The notes: a model not told the origin generated them from the letters alone. 64,000 nt of DNA from Aerococcus sanguinicola (GCF_008726925.1 NZ_VYWO01000004.1:62001-126000), one strand, 5' to 3'. Positions 15,901 to 23,240 are shown, counted from the stretch's first letter. A program made the numbers and translations.

Positions 15901-18192
15901 TTCCACCATCCGGCCATCACGGTTAACCCGTCTACGGTTGTCGAAGTTCCAGTCATAGACGGTGCGTTTAGAACCTAGTTCCCCATCCGTCTTCTTGATC
16001 ACGCCCACATCGAGGGTGTCATCATAGACCACATGGGTGTCAAAAGGAATTTCTTCCACGACGGCATGCCCGCCTTGCGCCACGTTAGTTGGACGGGCAA
16101 TAAATTGGGCCTTAACCGTCTCTGAACGCACTTCCTTAGTGACCGGGTCAATATAATTGGCCTTAACAGGGATGTAAACATTCTCGCCCCCTACGATATC
16201 CGCATCTTCAGGAACAACGGCGGTTACTTCACCCGTTGTAGGATTCACACTAACATCGGACCAGACATTGCCCCGGTCATCGGTATAGGTTCCCGGCACC
16301 AATTCAAAGGAGTCTGGCTTCAATTTATTGGGATCATCTGGGATCTCTGGTAATTGTTTTAGGGTGTCACCTTGGTAGCCGATTTCGGCGTGGTAGGCGG
16401 GGACATTATTATCAGAATCTTGAACCACGAAATAGAAGGCATGGGTATCCTTGGAGCCGTTGGTATAGGTGTACTCAATCGGCAAGTACATGGTATCCCC
16501 AGGTTGGGCATCGACTGGCGCCATCACTGTGAACTCGGACGGATTACCAGGGGTGGTTTCCACCTTCCAGCCCTTAGCTTCAGCCTTCTTCTTGAATTCT
16601 TCTACCAAGTCTCCATTGGTCCGCCCCTCAGCTTGGGCATTCTTCATGTCATCATAGGACTTAGAAGGGTTGGAGCCTACACCATGCGGTGAGTTAATCT
16701 TTAAGGTAATGGACTTACCGGGTCTCAGAGCATTGGAATAATCGGTATCCTTAGGCCCTTGGATACGGTTAAAGGTCTGGTCATAGTAACGGGTATCGTC
16801 CAAATTGATGGTGATTTCCCCGACCTTGTTGTAGTGGTCGTAGCGGGCAATCCCTTGCTTGTCGATGGTGACGGGTTGGCCATTGTGCGTGATGGTTTCA
16901 GTTCCCGCACCGGTTTCAACGTAATACTTATCTGTATAACCTTGATTAGTATTAATTTCATTAACTATGTTCTTAAATTCATCCGCCGTCCGCGGTCTGG
17001 CAAAGAAGCGTGCCCTTAGGTTTTGGATGCCTCTAAATTTATTATTATTAAAGATGGAATTAGGGTCTTGGAGAGCCCCCTCTGGCATCTTGAAGACAAT
17101 CTCACCTGGCTTCACGGCTCCAACTTGAGCTGTGAGCTCCGCTTGATTGTCAGGCGTTACTAAAATGGCCCGAGCTTCCTTGGGATCAACGACGGTACCA
17201 TCTGGATGGTAGACCTCGCTAGTAATCCGAGTGTAGTCTTCTGGCAGCAGGTTCTCAATCCGCGCTCCGGTCTTCAGGTATTGGCCTTTGACTGGAACTT
17301 TGGCAACATTTGTCTCCCCTACTACTGAAATAATGGATAAGTTCTTGTTCTCATTAGGATAGGGGTTGACGGAAAAACCTGTTGCAAAGTCTTTACCAGT
17401 AAACATCTTGGTATTAGGGTTATCCCGAGTGTATTCTGATTTCCAAGCGAAGGTCGTATTCTTATTGTCTACAGCATTGAGGTCTCTAAGAAATTCCTCC
17501 CCAGTACTAATGCCAATTTCAACTTGTCTACCAGTAGAGACCGTAGCATCGATTTTGCCCTCTTCTTCAGGCGACCTTGGATAGTTAACCCCTGCAAAAT
17601 CTGGATCTTGACCAGGTTTTATGATTTCTCCGTTTCCACGCTTAACCTGAGCTCCTCTTTTATTGTCAGTCACATAGACATTGGTATAGGTACGGTCAGA
17701 ATTGGCCCGATCAATTTCAACCTGGATCCCAAATTTTTTCTTATCCGTAGAGGTAGGGGATGGATTAAGGACGCTTGCGGTAACCCCTTCCCTAGTCGTG
17801 CCCACATCTTCTGTTGTGAAGCTTGAAGAAACCCCATTATTGGCCAAGTCCGAATCCCGGTAATGGCGGACCTGGTTCTCATCCGCTGACACCGAATTCT
17901 GGGTATCCGTTTTAACTTCTCCTGCATCAGTTTTAGCCACACCCTCACGTGGCTTAGCTTCTTCAGGCGCCGCCTGATAAGCAACTGGCGCTGGATTTAC
18001 GGGCTCAGTAGCTTCTGGATTACTTTCATTACTGACAGCTGGCCCCGCAGGTTGGTTGACCGTGATAGCCGAGGGGTCAACTGCTTCTGCCGCTTCGACC
18101 CCCTGGACCTGACCAGCTAAAAAAGCTGCGATCGCCACACTTCCCACACCAAGCGTGGTCTTGCGGATCGCATAACGATAATTCTTCTCCAT
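10000..18192 (-). CDS. Giant LPXTG-anchored G5-repeat surface protein
   Basis: This is a 2730-residue cell-wall protein. It starts with a YSIRK-type signal peptide (YRYAIRKTTLGVGSVAIAAF, residues 6-25) directing septal secretion; cleavage is likely after residues 33-35. Residues of about 40-700 form a unique N-terminal region, including Rib/YPDG-like modules with TYTDDRGNVWSDVSVNPTTG. From about residue 710 to 2370 I count about twenty G5 modules of roughly 80 residues, each ending in a strand such as IVVGTKDFSG or VRIGAKTNGT. Then come KEVPVE-type repeats (about 2375-2470), a last diverged G5-like unit with two cysteines, an Asp/Lys/Pro-rich wall-spanning tract with KDQSKDPQDPQGA units (about 2530-2575), and an LPQTG sortase motif, hydrophobic helix and KKKKA tail. 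G5 domains bind carbohydrate or form zinc-linked fibres in accumulation proteins; an adhesin or biofilm role is inferred. AGGAGG precedes the ATG. Confidence 0.93.
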   Translation of the reverse strand: MEKNYRYAIRKTTLGVGSVAIAAFLAGQVQGVEAAEAVDPSAITVNQPAGPAVSNESNPEATEPVNPAPVAYQAAPEEAKPREGVAKTDAGEVKTDTQNSVSADENQVRHYRDSDLANNGVSSSFTTEDVGTTREGVTASVLNPSPTSTDKKKFGIQVEIDRANSDRTYTNVYVTDNKRGAQVKRGNGEIIKPGQDPDFAGVNYPRSPEEEGKIDATVSTGRQVEIGISTGEEFLRDLNAVDNKNTTFAWKSEYTRDNPNTKMFTGKDFATGFSVNPYPNENKNLSIISVVGETNVAKVPVKGQYLKTGARIENLLPEDYTRITSEVYHPDGTVVDPKEARAILVTPDNQAELTAQVGAVKPGEIVFKMPEGALQDPNSIFNNNKFRGIQNLRARFFARPRTADEFKNIVNEINTNQGYTDKYYVETGAGTETITHNGQPVTIDKQGIARYDHYNKVGEITINLDDTRYYDQTFNRIQGPKDTDYSNALRPGKSITLKINSPHGVGSNPSKSYDDMKNAQAEGRTNGDLVEEFKKKAEAKGWKVETTPGNPSEFTVMAPVDAQPGDTMYLPIEYTYTNGSKDTHAFYFVVQDSDNNVPAYHAEIGYQGDTLKQLPEIPDDPNKLKPDSFELVPGTYTDDRGNVWSDVSVNPTTGEVTAVVPEDADIVGGENVYIPVKANYIDPVTKEVRSETVKAQFIARPTNVAQGGHAVVEEIPFDTHVVYDDTLDVGVIKKTDGELGSKRTVYDWNFDNRRRVNRDGRMVEQPVISKIEESILKPKKDAEIRIGVKPVQTGVDIPMTTEYILDPSLKPGQDQIVEEGQDGHVTITSTRNAETGGISLNKTVDTPMMPRKIKIASYEHTNDIPYETTVEFDDSLPSGSKQVVKEGVVGKTQSKYVPAYLIDSKPLVDYLQNGDGPAFIDSRLNFDKVVDFMVNQGYWDRSLYTKGVDEYGEPSYLYNGVPIDEIIPMDPKNIYVGDILIPSSVQTKTLQPKQDQVIKVGTKTTGTVVDTDAIPFNYTVEFDPNFYTNYPDATENYKVVTPGQAGSNKKTWTIENSKIVGDPVVETVAPVNAVIKVGQKDYQGSFETVDKDPIPYETEYIVDKTLEPGAEVVENPGELGEQTTTTTHTIQNGQVTASTPGQATRTKEPVKRVVRIGAKTNGTHQVTAPIPFVVEVKKDPSLKKGEYKIENPGKAGSQTKTLTIENSQVTATSEPTINEQARNAVVLVGDQDFTGTVSHEVTEKVPFPVKVIEDPSLDKGTYHVAQEGVPGSKTTTYTQAIKNGAADGAMTSAVTAETPAKEQIIRVGTKPLAGSTTVTTTNQKPFDVDIEYDNTKPAGTVEIVPNTGIPGEESQTTPVTAADGTVTAGATTTTETKAPVNKKIIVGTQGYNGQFSHEYTNVLPFETEVEVDPSLAPNEVVEVQKGQLGETTTTVTQTITNGVPGEKVVSDPVQTKAPVNRKLKVGAKTEGVHTYTEELPFTYTVEYDPAIEAGKYEIVTPGKVGSRTTEWPITNSVVGQGKVTQETPATNALIKVGNKDFEGTFTTVDKNPIPFEVEYKVDPSLAPGTEVVDQEGVLGEEETPSTHKIVNGQVTASTPGETKQTKAPVKKIVRIGAKTDGTYTHKEELPFEVEVRKVKDLKKGETRVAQEGQAGEQTTTVTIENSQVVGTPSTTTTKAPVKHIIEVGDQDFTGEVSHDVTESIPYPVDIQEDPNLPLFEIQEVQKGENGSKTTKYSQAIKNGSADGQLKTEEIARTEPKTHIIKVGTKAPENTENRVKEVPAEIEYVYDNTKDKGIVEKGAYTPGKVETKIKNVFNPQTGKIETITEEVVTPAKQVIVVGTKDFSGEFKHTEQSLAPFKTEYILDPSLKAGEEVVEKEGKLGLIERDVSQKYSNGTMADKVFGATREVIAPENRIVRIGGQTNGSHTSTEEIPFDVKVEVDPSLPKGDYQVLTPGQPGTKETTVTIENSQIVGQPVSKVTKEPVTQVIKVGNQDFTGQVNHTERFEVPYKVEVRENPNLKAGETKLVQQGQPGSYDVTYTQAIKNGQADGELERAISNPVEPKPHIIEVGTQVVAGTETAINKEIPVEIEYVFDDSLEKGQVETGQLIPGKTESKVVSKVVDGKVVNTEETVVTPAKQIVRIGSKDFTGDYRFSNTCPVPFPVEIRENSDLAAGTSKVIQKGVPGSKTTDYTQAIKNGQAEGAPVSQDGAYTAPKAQIIEVGTKPVQGNTHEVNKDVPVETIFEYDPSLDKGKVETVQVVPGHVTTQIVNKVVDGQVVTEEVPVVTPAKHIVKVGTKGYDGQFNHESVHETPFATEVIYDDQLDSGKVEEIQAGQPGQVKETVTQSIVNGVRQDKQVNQEVLREPQKRILRVGVKQLIKEVPVEKIVEIVKEVPVEKVVEVVKEVPVEVIKEVPVEVIKEVPVEKIVEIIKEVPVEKVVEVVKEVPVEVIKEVPVEVIKEVPVEIIKDCPGIEVVYNKNLKPGQVKVVDPGEKRITETRDGQTVVKQEGRKMIVEVGCAKTDKPAVIPNDPESDKDQSKDPQDPQGAKDQSKDPQDPQGAKDQSKDPQDPQGDKDQSKDPKDPETGHKDPQSNEKDPETDKTPQHSDKDKLPTKDPQPSDQDKLPSKDPESADHDKQTIISKDPTPGHKDPSPVEKRPSTEERSQETSFDQVKVLKAGHSSAGQAKAYTPLTQLPQTGAEDSANRFHPAVLTLMLGLGLLTFSTKKKKA
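10477..10593. repeat. 39-bp coding tandem repeat in the wall-spanning tract
   Basis: Three nearly identical 39-base units encode KDQSKDPQDPQGA in the LPXTG protein. The period is a multiple of three, so gain or loss of units would change length but keep the frame. Confidence 0.85.
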
Positions 18193-18510
18193 ACAAATCC
18201 TCCTAGCTTAACGGCTTATCTCCAGGAAAAGAAGAGACAAGCCTTCCACTAAAGTGTTTATTTTTTTGTTTTATTCTAAATGATATTTTAATTAAATCAA
18301 TATATTGTATCTTAGCATTTCCTTGCCAGACTGGCAATTTCTAAGTATTTTTTGCTTTTTAATAAAGTTTAAATGCAGACAAATACTTGATTTAACAAGC
18401 CTTTTTGCTTTTTCGCTTTTATTAAGAGGTACAAAATAAAAACTTTACTCTCTAAGATTTTAATGAAGAGAAAAGACTGAAATGTATTGTTTAGAGCATC
18501 CGCTTCTTGA
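18193..18510. other. AT-rich upstream region of the surface protein gene
   Basis: These 318 bases carry no gene. The base composition is much more AT-rich than the surroundings. A probable promoter facing the surface protein is listed separately. A TTGCCAGACTGGCAA dyad is visible near 18322-18336 and could be a regulator site. I see nothing else. Confidence 0.5.
18273..18300 (-). promoter_or_regulatory. Probable promoter of the G5 surface protein
   Basis: On the minus strand TTGATT (18300-18295) and TAGAAT (18278-18273) are separated by 16 bases, inside an AT-rich stretch. This gives a leader of about 70 bases. Confidence 0.45.
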
Positions 18511-18981
18511 TTAATCTACAGAATCGACGATTAAGCGGTAGCGGTAGATCTTGGTCTTGACAATCAACCACTGGCCGTCAATCTTTTCAAATTTATCTTT
18601 ATAATAACCATAGCCGTTAAAGGCCGCAAAGTCCTTAAAGAGGACCCGGTCCTCGAAAGGAAAATAGGCGCTGGCTGTCCGGTCCGATTCGATGCTGATC
18701 TCTGGAATGTGACCCATGTGGGCGCTCTGGGTACCTTCTCCCATAATCTTTCGGGCATTGCCCATCACTTCTGTCAGGGACCGGGAAGGCTCTTCTTTAG
18801 CTGGAAGCAAGGGGTGCTGGCCCTTGATGGGGTCCCAAGTCGACAGCGAGGTGTCGAAGACCACCTGTTCCGCCATAACAGTCGCTAAAAGGTCAAAGTC
18901 CTTACTGTCAATGGCGCGCCAGTAGCGGGCCTTGCACTGCTTAATGGCCTCAATCGCTTCTAATCTTTCCAATCTGTCCAT
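18511..18981 (-). CDS. SnoaL/NTF2-like domain protein
   Basis: This 156-residue protein resembles SnoaL-like members of the NTF2 superfamily. An N-terminal helix, AIEAIKQCKARYWRAIDSKD, is followed by strands including VFDTSLS, and the protein ends WLIVKTKIYRYRL. These cone-shaped domains occur in ketosteroid isomerase-like enzymes, dehydratases and binding proteins; the substrate cannot be told from sequence. It is flanked by the surface protein (same strand, 318 bases away) and divergent trhO. It appears monocistronic. Confidence 0.72.
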   Translation of the reverse strand: MDRLERLEAIEAIKQCKARYWRAIDSKDFDLLATVMAEQVVFDTSLSTWDPIKGQHPLLPAKEEPSRSLTEVMGNARKIMGEGTQSAHMGHIPEISIESDRTASAYFPFEDRVLFKDFAAFNGYGYYKDKFEKIDGQWLIVKTKIYRYRLIVDSVD

Positions 18982-19098
18982 AGTCTGTGCCTACTTTCTT
19001 TTTTGTCATCATTCTATACCCTGACTCCTATTTTGACTCGACCAATTTGCCAGAAACTAGCTCTGAGCATAAGATTCGCCCTCGCTAAGCTGTGCGCG

Positions 19099-19138
19099 TA
19101 TAATGGCTAATGTAAGAATTTGTAGCTTGCAACTACAA
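19099..19138 (+). promoter_or_regulatory. trhO promoter -10 and adjacent dyad
   Basis: TATAAT is at 19099-19104 without a clear -35. Between it and the start codon lies TTGTAG-CTTGCAA-CTACAA (19120-19138), a perfect 6-base inverted repeat. It could be an operator or a leader hairpin just ahead of the ribosome site. Confidence 0.4.
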
Positions 19139-19154
19139 AGGAGGAATAAAACTT

Positions 19155-20129
19155 ATGTCAAAAGACTACCGCGTCTTATTATTTTATAAATACGAACACA
19201 TTGAAGATCCTGAGGCTTTTGCCAAGGACCACCTCGCTTTCTGCAAGGGTATTGGCCTGAGAGGCCGGGTGCTTGTGGGCGAGGAAGGCATTAACGGGAC
19301 GGTCTCTGGCACCATCGACCAGACCGACCAGTACATGGCTTACGTCCACAGCCTGCCTGGTTTTGAGGATGTCTGGTTCAAGATCGACGAGGCGGACGAC
19401 TACGCCCACAAGAAGATGTTCGTCCGTCCCCGCAAGGAAATTGTCTCCCTCAACTTAAATGACGACCTGGATCCCCTAGAAACCACCGGCGACTACCTCA
19501 AACCAAAAGACTTCCGGGAAGCCCTTCTGGACGAGGACACCATTGTCTTGGACACCCGAAACGATTATGAGTACGACCTCGGCCACTTCCAGGGCGCCAT
19601 CCGGCCAGATATCCGCAACTTCCGCGAACTGCCACAATGGGTCATCGACAACAAAGAAGAATTCATGGATAAGAAGGTTGTGGTCTACTGCACGGGCGGT
19701 ATCCGCTGCGAAAAATTCTCTGGCTGGTTGGTCCGTGAAGGCATTGGGGAGAAAGTCGGTCAATTAGAAGGCGGCATCGACACCTACGGCAAGGATCCCG
19801 ACACACAGGGTGACCTCTGGGAAGGCAAGATGTATGTCTTCGACGAACGGATCTCCGTTCCGATCAACCACGTCAACCCGAGCGTTGTCGGCCGCGACCA
19901 CTTCGACGGCCAGCCTTGCGAACGCTATGTCAACTGCGCTAATCCTGAATGTAACGAACAAATCTTCGCTTCCGAAGCCAACGAAGCCAAGTACCTGCGT
20001 GGCTGTTCCCCTGAATGCCGCCGCCATCCCCGCAACCGCTATGTGGCTGAACACGGCCTCAGCAAGGCCCAGTGGGAAGAGCGCTTGAATGCTATTGGTG
20101 AAAGCCTGCAGGTTTCAGAAGGAATTTAA
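19155..20129 (+). CDS. trhO: tRNA uridine(34) hydroxylase (rhodanese-type)
   Basis: This 324-residue protein matches the TrhO/YceA family, which installs 5-hydroxyuridine at the wobble position of certain tRNAs. The N-terminal domain begins [19 protein letters not shown] and contains [16 protein letters not shown]. The central rhodanese domain holds the catalytic loop [18 protein letters not shown] near residues 175-192. The C-terminal part has a cysteine-rich segment with CANPEC and CSPECRRH. Full length. AAAGGAGG precedes the ATG. A structured intergenic element and tRNA-Pro follow downstream. Confidence 0.92.
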   Translation: MSKDYRVLLFYKYEHIEDPEAFAKDHLAFCKGIGLRGRVLVGEEGINGTVSGTIDQTDQYMAYVHSLPGFEDVWFKIDEADDYAHKKMFVRPRKEIVSLNLNDDLDPLETTGDYLKPKDFREALLDEDTIVLDTRNDYEYDLGHFQGAIRPDIRNFRELPQWVIDNKEEFMDKKVVVYCTGGIRCEKFSGWLVREGIGEKVGQLEGGIDTYGKDPDTQGDLWEGKMYVFDERISVPINHVNPSVVGRDHFDGQPCERYVNCANPECNEQIFASEANEAKYLRGCSPECRRHPRNRYVAEHGLSKAQWEERLNAIGESLQVSEGI

Positions 20130-20155
20130 GCCATTCTAAAGAGCAAAACGAAAGT

Positions 20156-20329
20156 GAGCATCCGTTGCGTTTTTGAATTTGGGCCTTAAAAAGCCATGGC
20201 ACCGGCTCGAGCCAATGTCTCTCGCCTAGCAAGAGTCAAACGGATCGTACGGCTAATGCCTACGATCCGTAATTCCCTTTGCTTGCTTATTCATGGCTAA
20301 GGCCCAACTTCAACACTCCACTCCTGCTC
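20156..20329. repeat. Structured intergenic element, copy 1
   Basis: This roughly 174-base sequence closely matches 27838-28012. It folds as one long arm: GGGCCTTA pairs with TAAGGCCC, AGCCATG with CATGGCT, and TTGAA with TTCAA. An internal hairpin ACGGATCGTA/TACGATCCGT (20240-20270) closes the loop CGGCTAATGCC. Several stem positions differ between the copies with matching changes on the other arm. No reading frame is conserved. It lies between trhO and tRNA-Pro. Confidence 0.85.
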
Positions 20330-20477
20330 AGAATGATAGAGCAAAGTACATACATCTAAACTCTGCTTTAACCACCACTAGCATAAAAAATATGGTTTGT
20401 AATTGAAAAAGTAGCCTGTTTCATTCATGCAGGGACGGTTTTTCATAACTTCCCTAGCATCTTTCCCCAATCTGTGC

Positions 20478-20483
20478 TATAAT
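20478..20483 (+). promoter_or_regulatory. -10 element upstream of tRNA-Pro
   Basis: A perfect TATAAT preceded by TGTGC lies 21 bases before the mature tRNA-Pro 5' end. No convincing -35 is seen. Confidence 0.5.
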
Positions 20484-20504
20484 ACATTCTATCAGCACTG
20501 ATAT

Positions 20505-20578
20505 CGAGATGTAGCGCAGTCTGGTAGCGCACTAGCATGGGGTGCTAGGGGTCGCAGGTTCAATTCCTGTCATCTCGA
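20505..20578 (+). tRNA. tRNA-Pro (anticodon GGG)
   Basis: The cloverleaf is 74 nt. The acceptor CGAGATG pairs with CATCTCG and the D arm has GCGC/GCGC. The anticodon stem CTAGC/GCTAG has the loop ATGGGGT, giving U33 and anticodon GGG. The T arm has CAGG-TTCAATT-CCTG. CCA is not encoded. A -10 element lies upstream and an intrinsic terminator directly follows. Confidence 0.93.
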
Positions 20579-20583
20579 TCATT

Positions 20584-20621
20584 AAAAAAACGAGCGATGT
20601 ATTAGCGTCGCTCGTTTTTTT
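20584..20621. terminator. Terminator after tRNA-Pro
   Basis: AAAAAACGAGCGA and TCGCTCGTTTTTTT form a strong stem with a ten-base loop. The A and T tracts make it usable on either strand. Confidence 0.88.
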
Positions 20622-20655
20622 ATGCCTGCAGCCATTTAAAGTGAAGCCAGCAGTT

Positions 20656-20843
20656 AAAAAAGAAGAGTTTGGGACAAAAGTTCCGGCCTCTTTATCAAAT
20701 ACGAATTATTCTTTAAAAACGTGCTCCAAAAGTCAGCCCTGACATCCACTTCACGAATTATGGAAGATCCTTTGACAAGGTTCTTCCATAATTCGCTCCA
20801 GTGATTCAGGGCTAACCGACTTTTGTCACACTCTCTTCTTTTT
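20656..20843. repeat. Nested palindromic element with 100-nt hairpin
   Basis: The core (20727-20825) is a long hairpin. CAAAAGTC pairs with GACTTTTG, AGCCCTGA with TCAGGGCT, and CGAATTATGGAAGA-CC with GG-TCTTCCATAATTCG (one mismatch), around an eight-base loop. Outside it, AAAAAGAAGAG and GACAAAAG on the left pair with CTTTTGTC and CTCTTCTTTTT on the right. No gene is present. It lies between the tRNA-Pro terminator and the end of the minus-strand lipoprotein gene. Confidence 0.8.
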
Positions 20844-20895
20844 GGCTTGTCTGTATCTGTCTGTGATGCTAGCTTACAGCCTTAAGAAGGATCAA

Positions 20896-22269
20896 CTAGG
20901 CGCCATAAATCTCCAAGAAGCCCTGGCGGAGTTCCTGGTTGGCGGTGTCCTTGAAGTGGACCCGGCCCTCGCTATCTGGGCCCTCTTCTGCTACTAAGAC
21001 CCGGGGACGCCCCTTGTCTTCCACAAAGAGATAGAAGTGGCGTTCCGAACTTGATTGTGTCTTGTCTTCGATATCACTATAGGCCGCCAGCAAGCGCAGA
21101 TCGTCTGCCTCGCCTCCAGTTTGGACTTGGCGGGTCTGGCCATCCAAGGCAATGCCGAAGTCCTCCTGGGGTAGCTTGGCTCCATAGAAATCAGCTGGCT
21201 GGTCGGGCGTGTAGGCTTCATAGTCCTGATTCATCACTCTGCCCCAATTCTCCTTGATAAAGAAATCAAGACTTGACGCTCTATGGCCGGACCAAGCGCC
21301 GGCGTTTGAGCCATTAGCTGGCCGATCGGGATAGTGGTTGGTCACCGTGACACCGTAGCGGGCACTATAGTCGACGGCTGGTTTGGGCCCCATATCCCCT
21401 GTCAGTGGCACGCCGAACCAGATCTCACCCGTTGCTGGATCTTGGGCCTGGGCCCGGGTCGAGCCGATATCCGTCGAATAAGGCCAAACAATATGGGAAT
21501 AAAGGTCTGCCTGGAAGGGAATTTCATCCTTAAAGTTGGGATAGTTAACCAGGGTCTGATAAGCTTCCATGGCGACGCCGGTATGGACAGCCAAGCGGTT
21601 GACCTCGTCAAAGGCTTCATCCGTCATCGCCGCCACATCCGCCATCTGCTTAGAAAAGTCCAAGTGATCTAAAACATACTGGCTCATCCGCCATTTAGCA
21701 TCCAAGCGATTTTGGTACTCTTCATAAACCAAGCCCGTCAACCATTCCCGCATCTGATCCAGGGCTTCCTGGTCCGCTACATCGAGTTCTGGCAAGAGCA
21801 TCTTCTCCAGGACAAAAGTATCCGAGTACAGGACCCGGTAGTTCTCTTGGTGGTCCTCCTTCGTCAGTTCTTGGTCCAATTTCTGATAGAGGGCGGCAAT
21901 GGCCGGATGAACATCACCGGGATCACGATCGGCGGCTTGAACACTTTGGGCTGTGGGTAAGCCCGAGGCCAGTGCTTGGTCCAAACGCTTAGACCAGCGT
22001 GCATTGGCCTGGCGGAGGCCTTGAATATAGCTTGACCGGTCCTTATCTTTCGTCTCAGAAGCAGTCCCAAGGGATTCCTTGGTCAGGTCAGGGCTTGAAC
22101 TCTCCACCTGACGGGACGCTTCACTCACTCGCGTCAACTGGTCGGCCGCCTGGCTCTGCCCCTGGTCTGGGCTTTGCTTGGGGCTAGCTACCTCCTGGCC
22201 ACAAGCAGCCAAAGCCAACTGGCAAGCCAAGACCAAGCCCCCTAGTCTGATCCATCCTTTTCTCATCAT
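20896..22269 (-). CDS. Lipoprotein with C-terminal DUF4767 domain
   Basis: This 457-residue exported lipoprotein has a signal peptide ending in the lipobox LALAACGQ, so Cys23 would carry the lipid anchor. A Ser/Gln/Glu-rich linker follows, then a mainly helical central region. The C-terminal 150 residues match DUF4767: FFIKENWGRVMNQDYEAYTP, DFYGAKLPQEDFGIALDG, and HFYLFVEDKGRPRVLVAEEG, ending FKDTANQELRQGFLEIYG. The domain's function is not known to me. GGAGGAC precedes the first of two adjacent ATGs. It lies downstream of a GNAT/DUF985 pair on the same strand. Confidence 0.8.
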   Translation of the reverse strand: MMRKGWIRLGGLVLACQLALAACGQEVASPKQSPDQGQSQAADQLTRVSEASRQVESSSPDLTKESLGTASETKDKDRSSYIQGLRQANARWSKRLDQALASGLPTAQSVQAADRDPGDVHPAIAALYQKLDQELTKEDHQENYRVLYSDTFVLEKMLLPELDVADQEALDQMREWLTGLVYEEYQNRLDAKWRMSQYVLDHLDFSKQMADVAAMTDEAFDEVNRLAVHTGVAMEAYQTLVNYPNFKDEIPFQADLYSHIVWPYSTDIGSTRAQAQDPATGEIWFGVPLTGDMGPKPAVDYSARYGVTVTNHYPDRPANGSNAGAWSGHRASSLDFFIKENWGRVMNQDYEAYTPDQPADFYGAKLPQEDFGIALDGQTRQVQTGGEADDLRLLAAYSDIEDKTQSSSERHFYLFVEDKGRPRVLVAEEGPDSEGRVHFKDTANQELRQGFLEIYGA

Positions 22270-22299
22270 CAGTCCTCCATCCTAATTCTTACACCATCT

Positions 22300-22755
22300 T
22301 TAACCGACATAGCGCATATAAAGCAAGGGATAGGGCCTGCCCGCCTCATCCTGCTCGGTCCGCCGGTAAGGCCTAAAGCCCATATGCTGGTAGAAGGCCA
22401 CCGCCTGGGGATTCTGCTCGTTAACGGTGAGCTGGCGCAAGCCGTAAGCCGTCAAGCCTTCCTCGATTAGGGCCCTGCCGAGTCCCAGCCTCCAAGCATT
22501 CGGATGGAGGAAAAGCATCTCCAAGTTCTCCCCATCGATCCCCATAAAACCAACAAGTTCGCCCGCCGCTGACCAGGCCAAGACCAGCTGGGCTACCCCC
22601 ATCAGACCACCAGGGACCTCTGCTTTGATGGCCTGGATAGCCGCTTCCGAGAGAAAATCGTGGCTGGCTCGGACCGACGCCTCCCAGATTCCCAGCAGGT
22701 CTGCTAGATAGTCTTCACGCTTAGTCAGTTCACGGATTTGAAAGTGTCTGGCCAT
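22300..22755 (-). CDS. GNAT-family N-acetyltransferase
   Basis: This 151-residue GNAT protein has the acetyl-CoA loop in WRLGLGRALIEEGL near residues 92-105, followed by LTVNEQNPQAVAFYQHMGF, the usual strand and helix before the last strands. The N-terminal LGIWEASVRASHDFLSE resembles YjaB/YhfO-like acetyltransferases. Substrate unknown. The gene starts 2 bases after the DUF985 stop on the same strand, so the two form an operon. Confidence 0.82.
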   Translation of the reverse strand: MARHFQIRELTKREDYLADLLGIWEASVRASHDFLSEAAIQAIKAEVPGGLMGVAQLVLAWSAAGELVGFMGIDGENLEMLFLHPNAWRLGLGRALIEEGLTAYGLRQLTVNEQNPQAVAFYQHMGFRPYRRTEQDEAGRPYPLLYMRYVG

Positions 22756-22757
22756 GC

Positions 22758-23240
22758 TTAGACCTCATCTTCCCGCGTCAAACGCTCAATAATCGCCGCA
22801 TGGTCCGGGTACTGGTCCAGCAAGTCCTGGCGGCTAAAGAGCTCGAAATCATCATACTCAAAACCAGGGGCACACAAGCAGCTCACCAGGGCATAGCCTT
22901 CTTCTACCGTCGAACCGAAGATAGTCCCCTGGGGCACCACATAAGATAAGCGTTGGCCCGCCTCAGGATCTAAGCCCAAGTCCACCCTTTCATAGCGACC
23001 ATCCGGATAAATCATGTGAACCGTCAGAGGCTGGCCGGCATGGTAGTACCAGATCTCATCACAAGTCAAACGGTGGAAGTGGGACGGATTATCCGCTTCC
23101 AACACAAAATAAATCGATGTGTAGAGGGCCCGCTCGCCATCCCGAACCCTCTCCGAACTCTTGACCACTTGCCGGTAATAGCCCCCTTCAACATGGGGCT
23201 CTAGGTTGAGGGCCTTAGCCCATTCAGCACTTGTCTTCAT
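22758..23240 (-). CDS. DUF985 cupin-domain protein
   Basis: This 160-residue cupin has LNLEPHVEGGYYRQVVKSSE at the N-terminus, then YTSIYFVLEADNPSHFHRL and DEIWYYHAGQPLTVHMI, the double-stranded beta-helix pattern of DUF985. The FHRLTCDEIW segment would supply metal- or ligand-binding histidine and glutamate. A small-molecule enzyme or sugar-binding role is possible but unproven. AGGAGG precedes the ATG. The GNAT gene follows after 2 bases. Confidence 0.85.
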   Translation of the reverse strand: MKTSAEWAKALNLEPHVEGGYYRQVVKSSERVRDGERALYTSIYFVLEADNPSHFHRLTCDEIWYYHAGQPLTVHMIYPDGRYERVDLGLDPEAGQRLSYVVPQGTIFGSTVEEGYALVSCLCAPGFEYDDFELFSRQDLLDQYPDHAAIIERLTREDEV

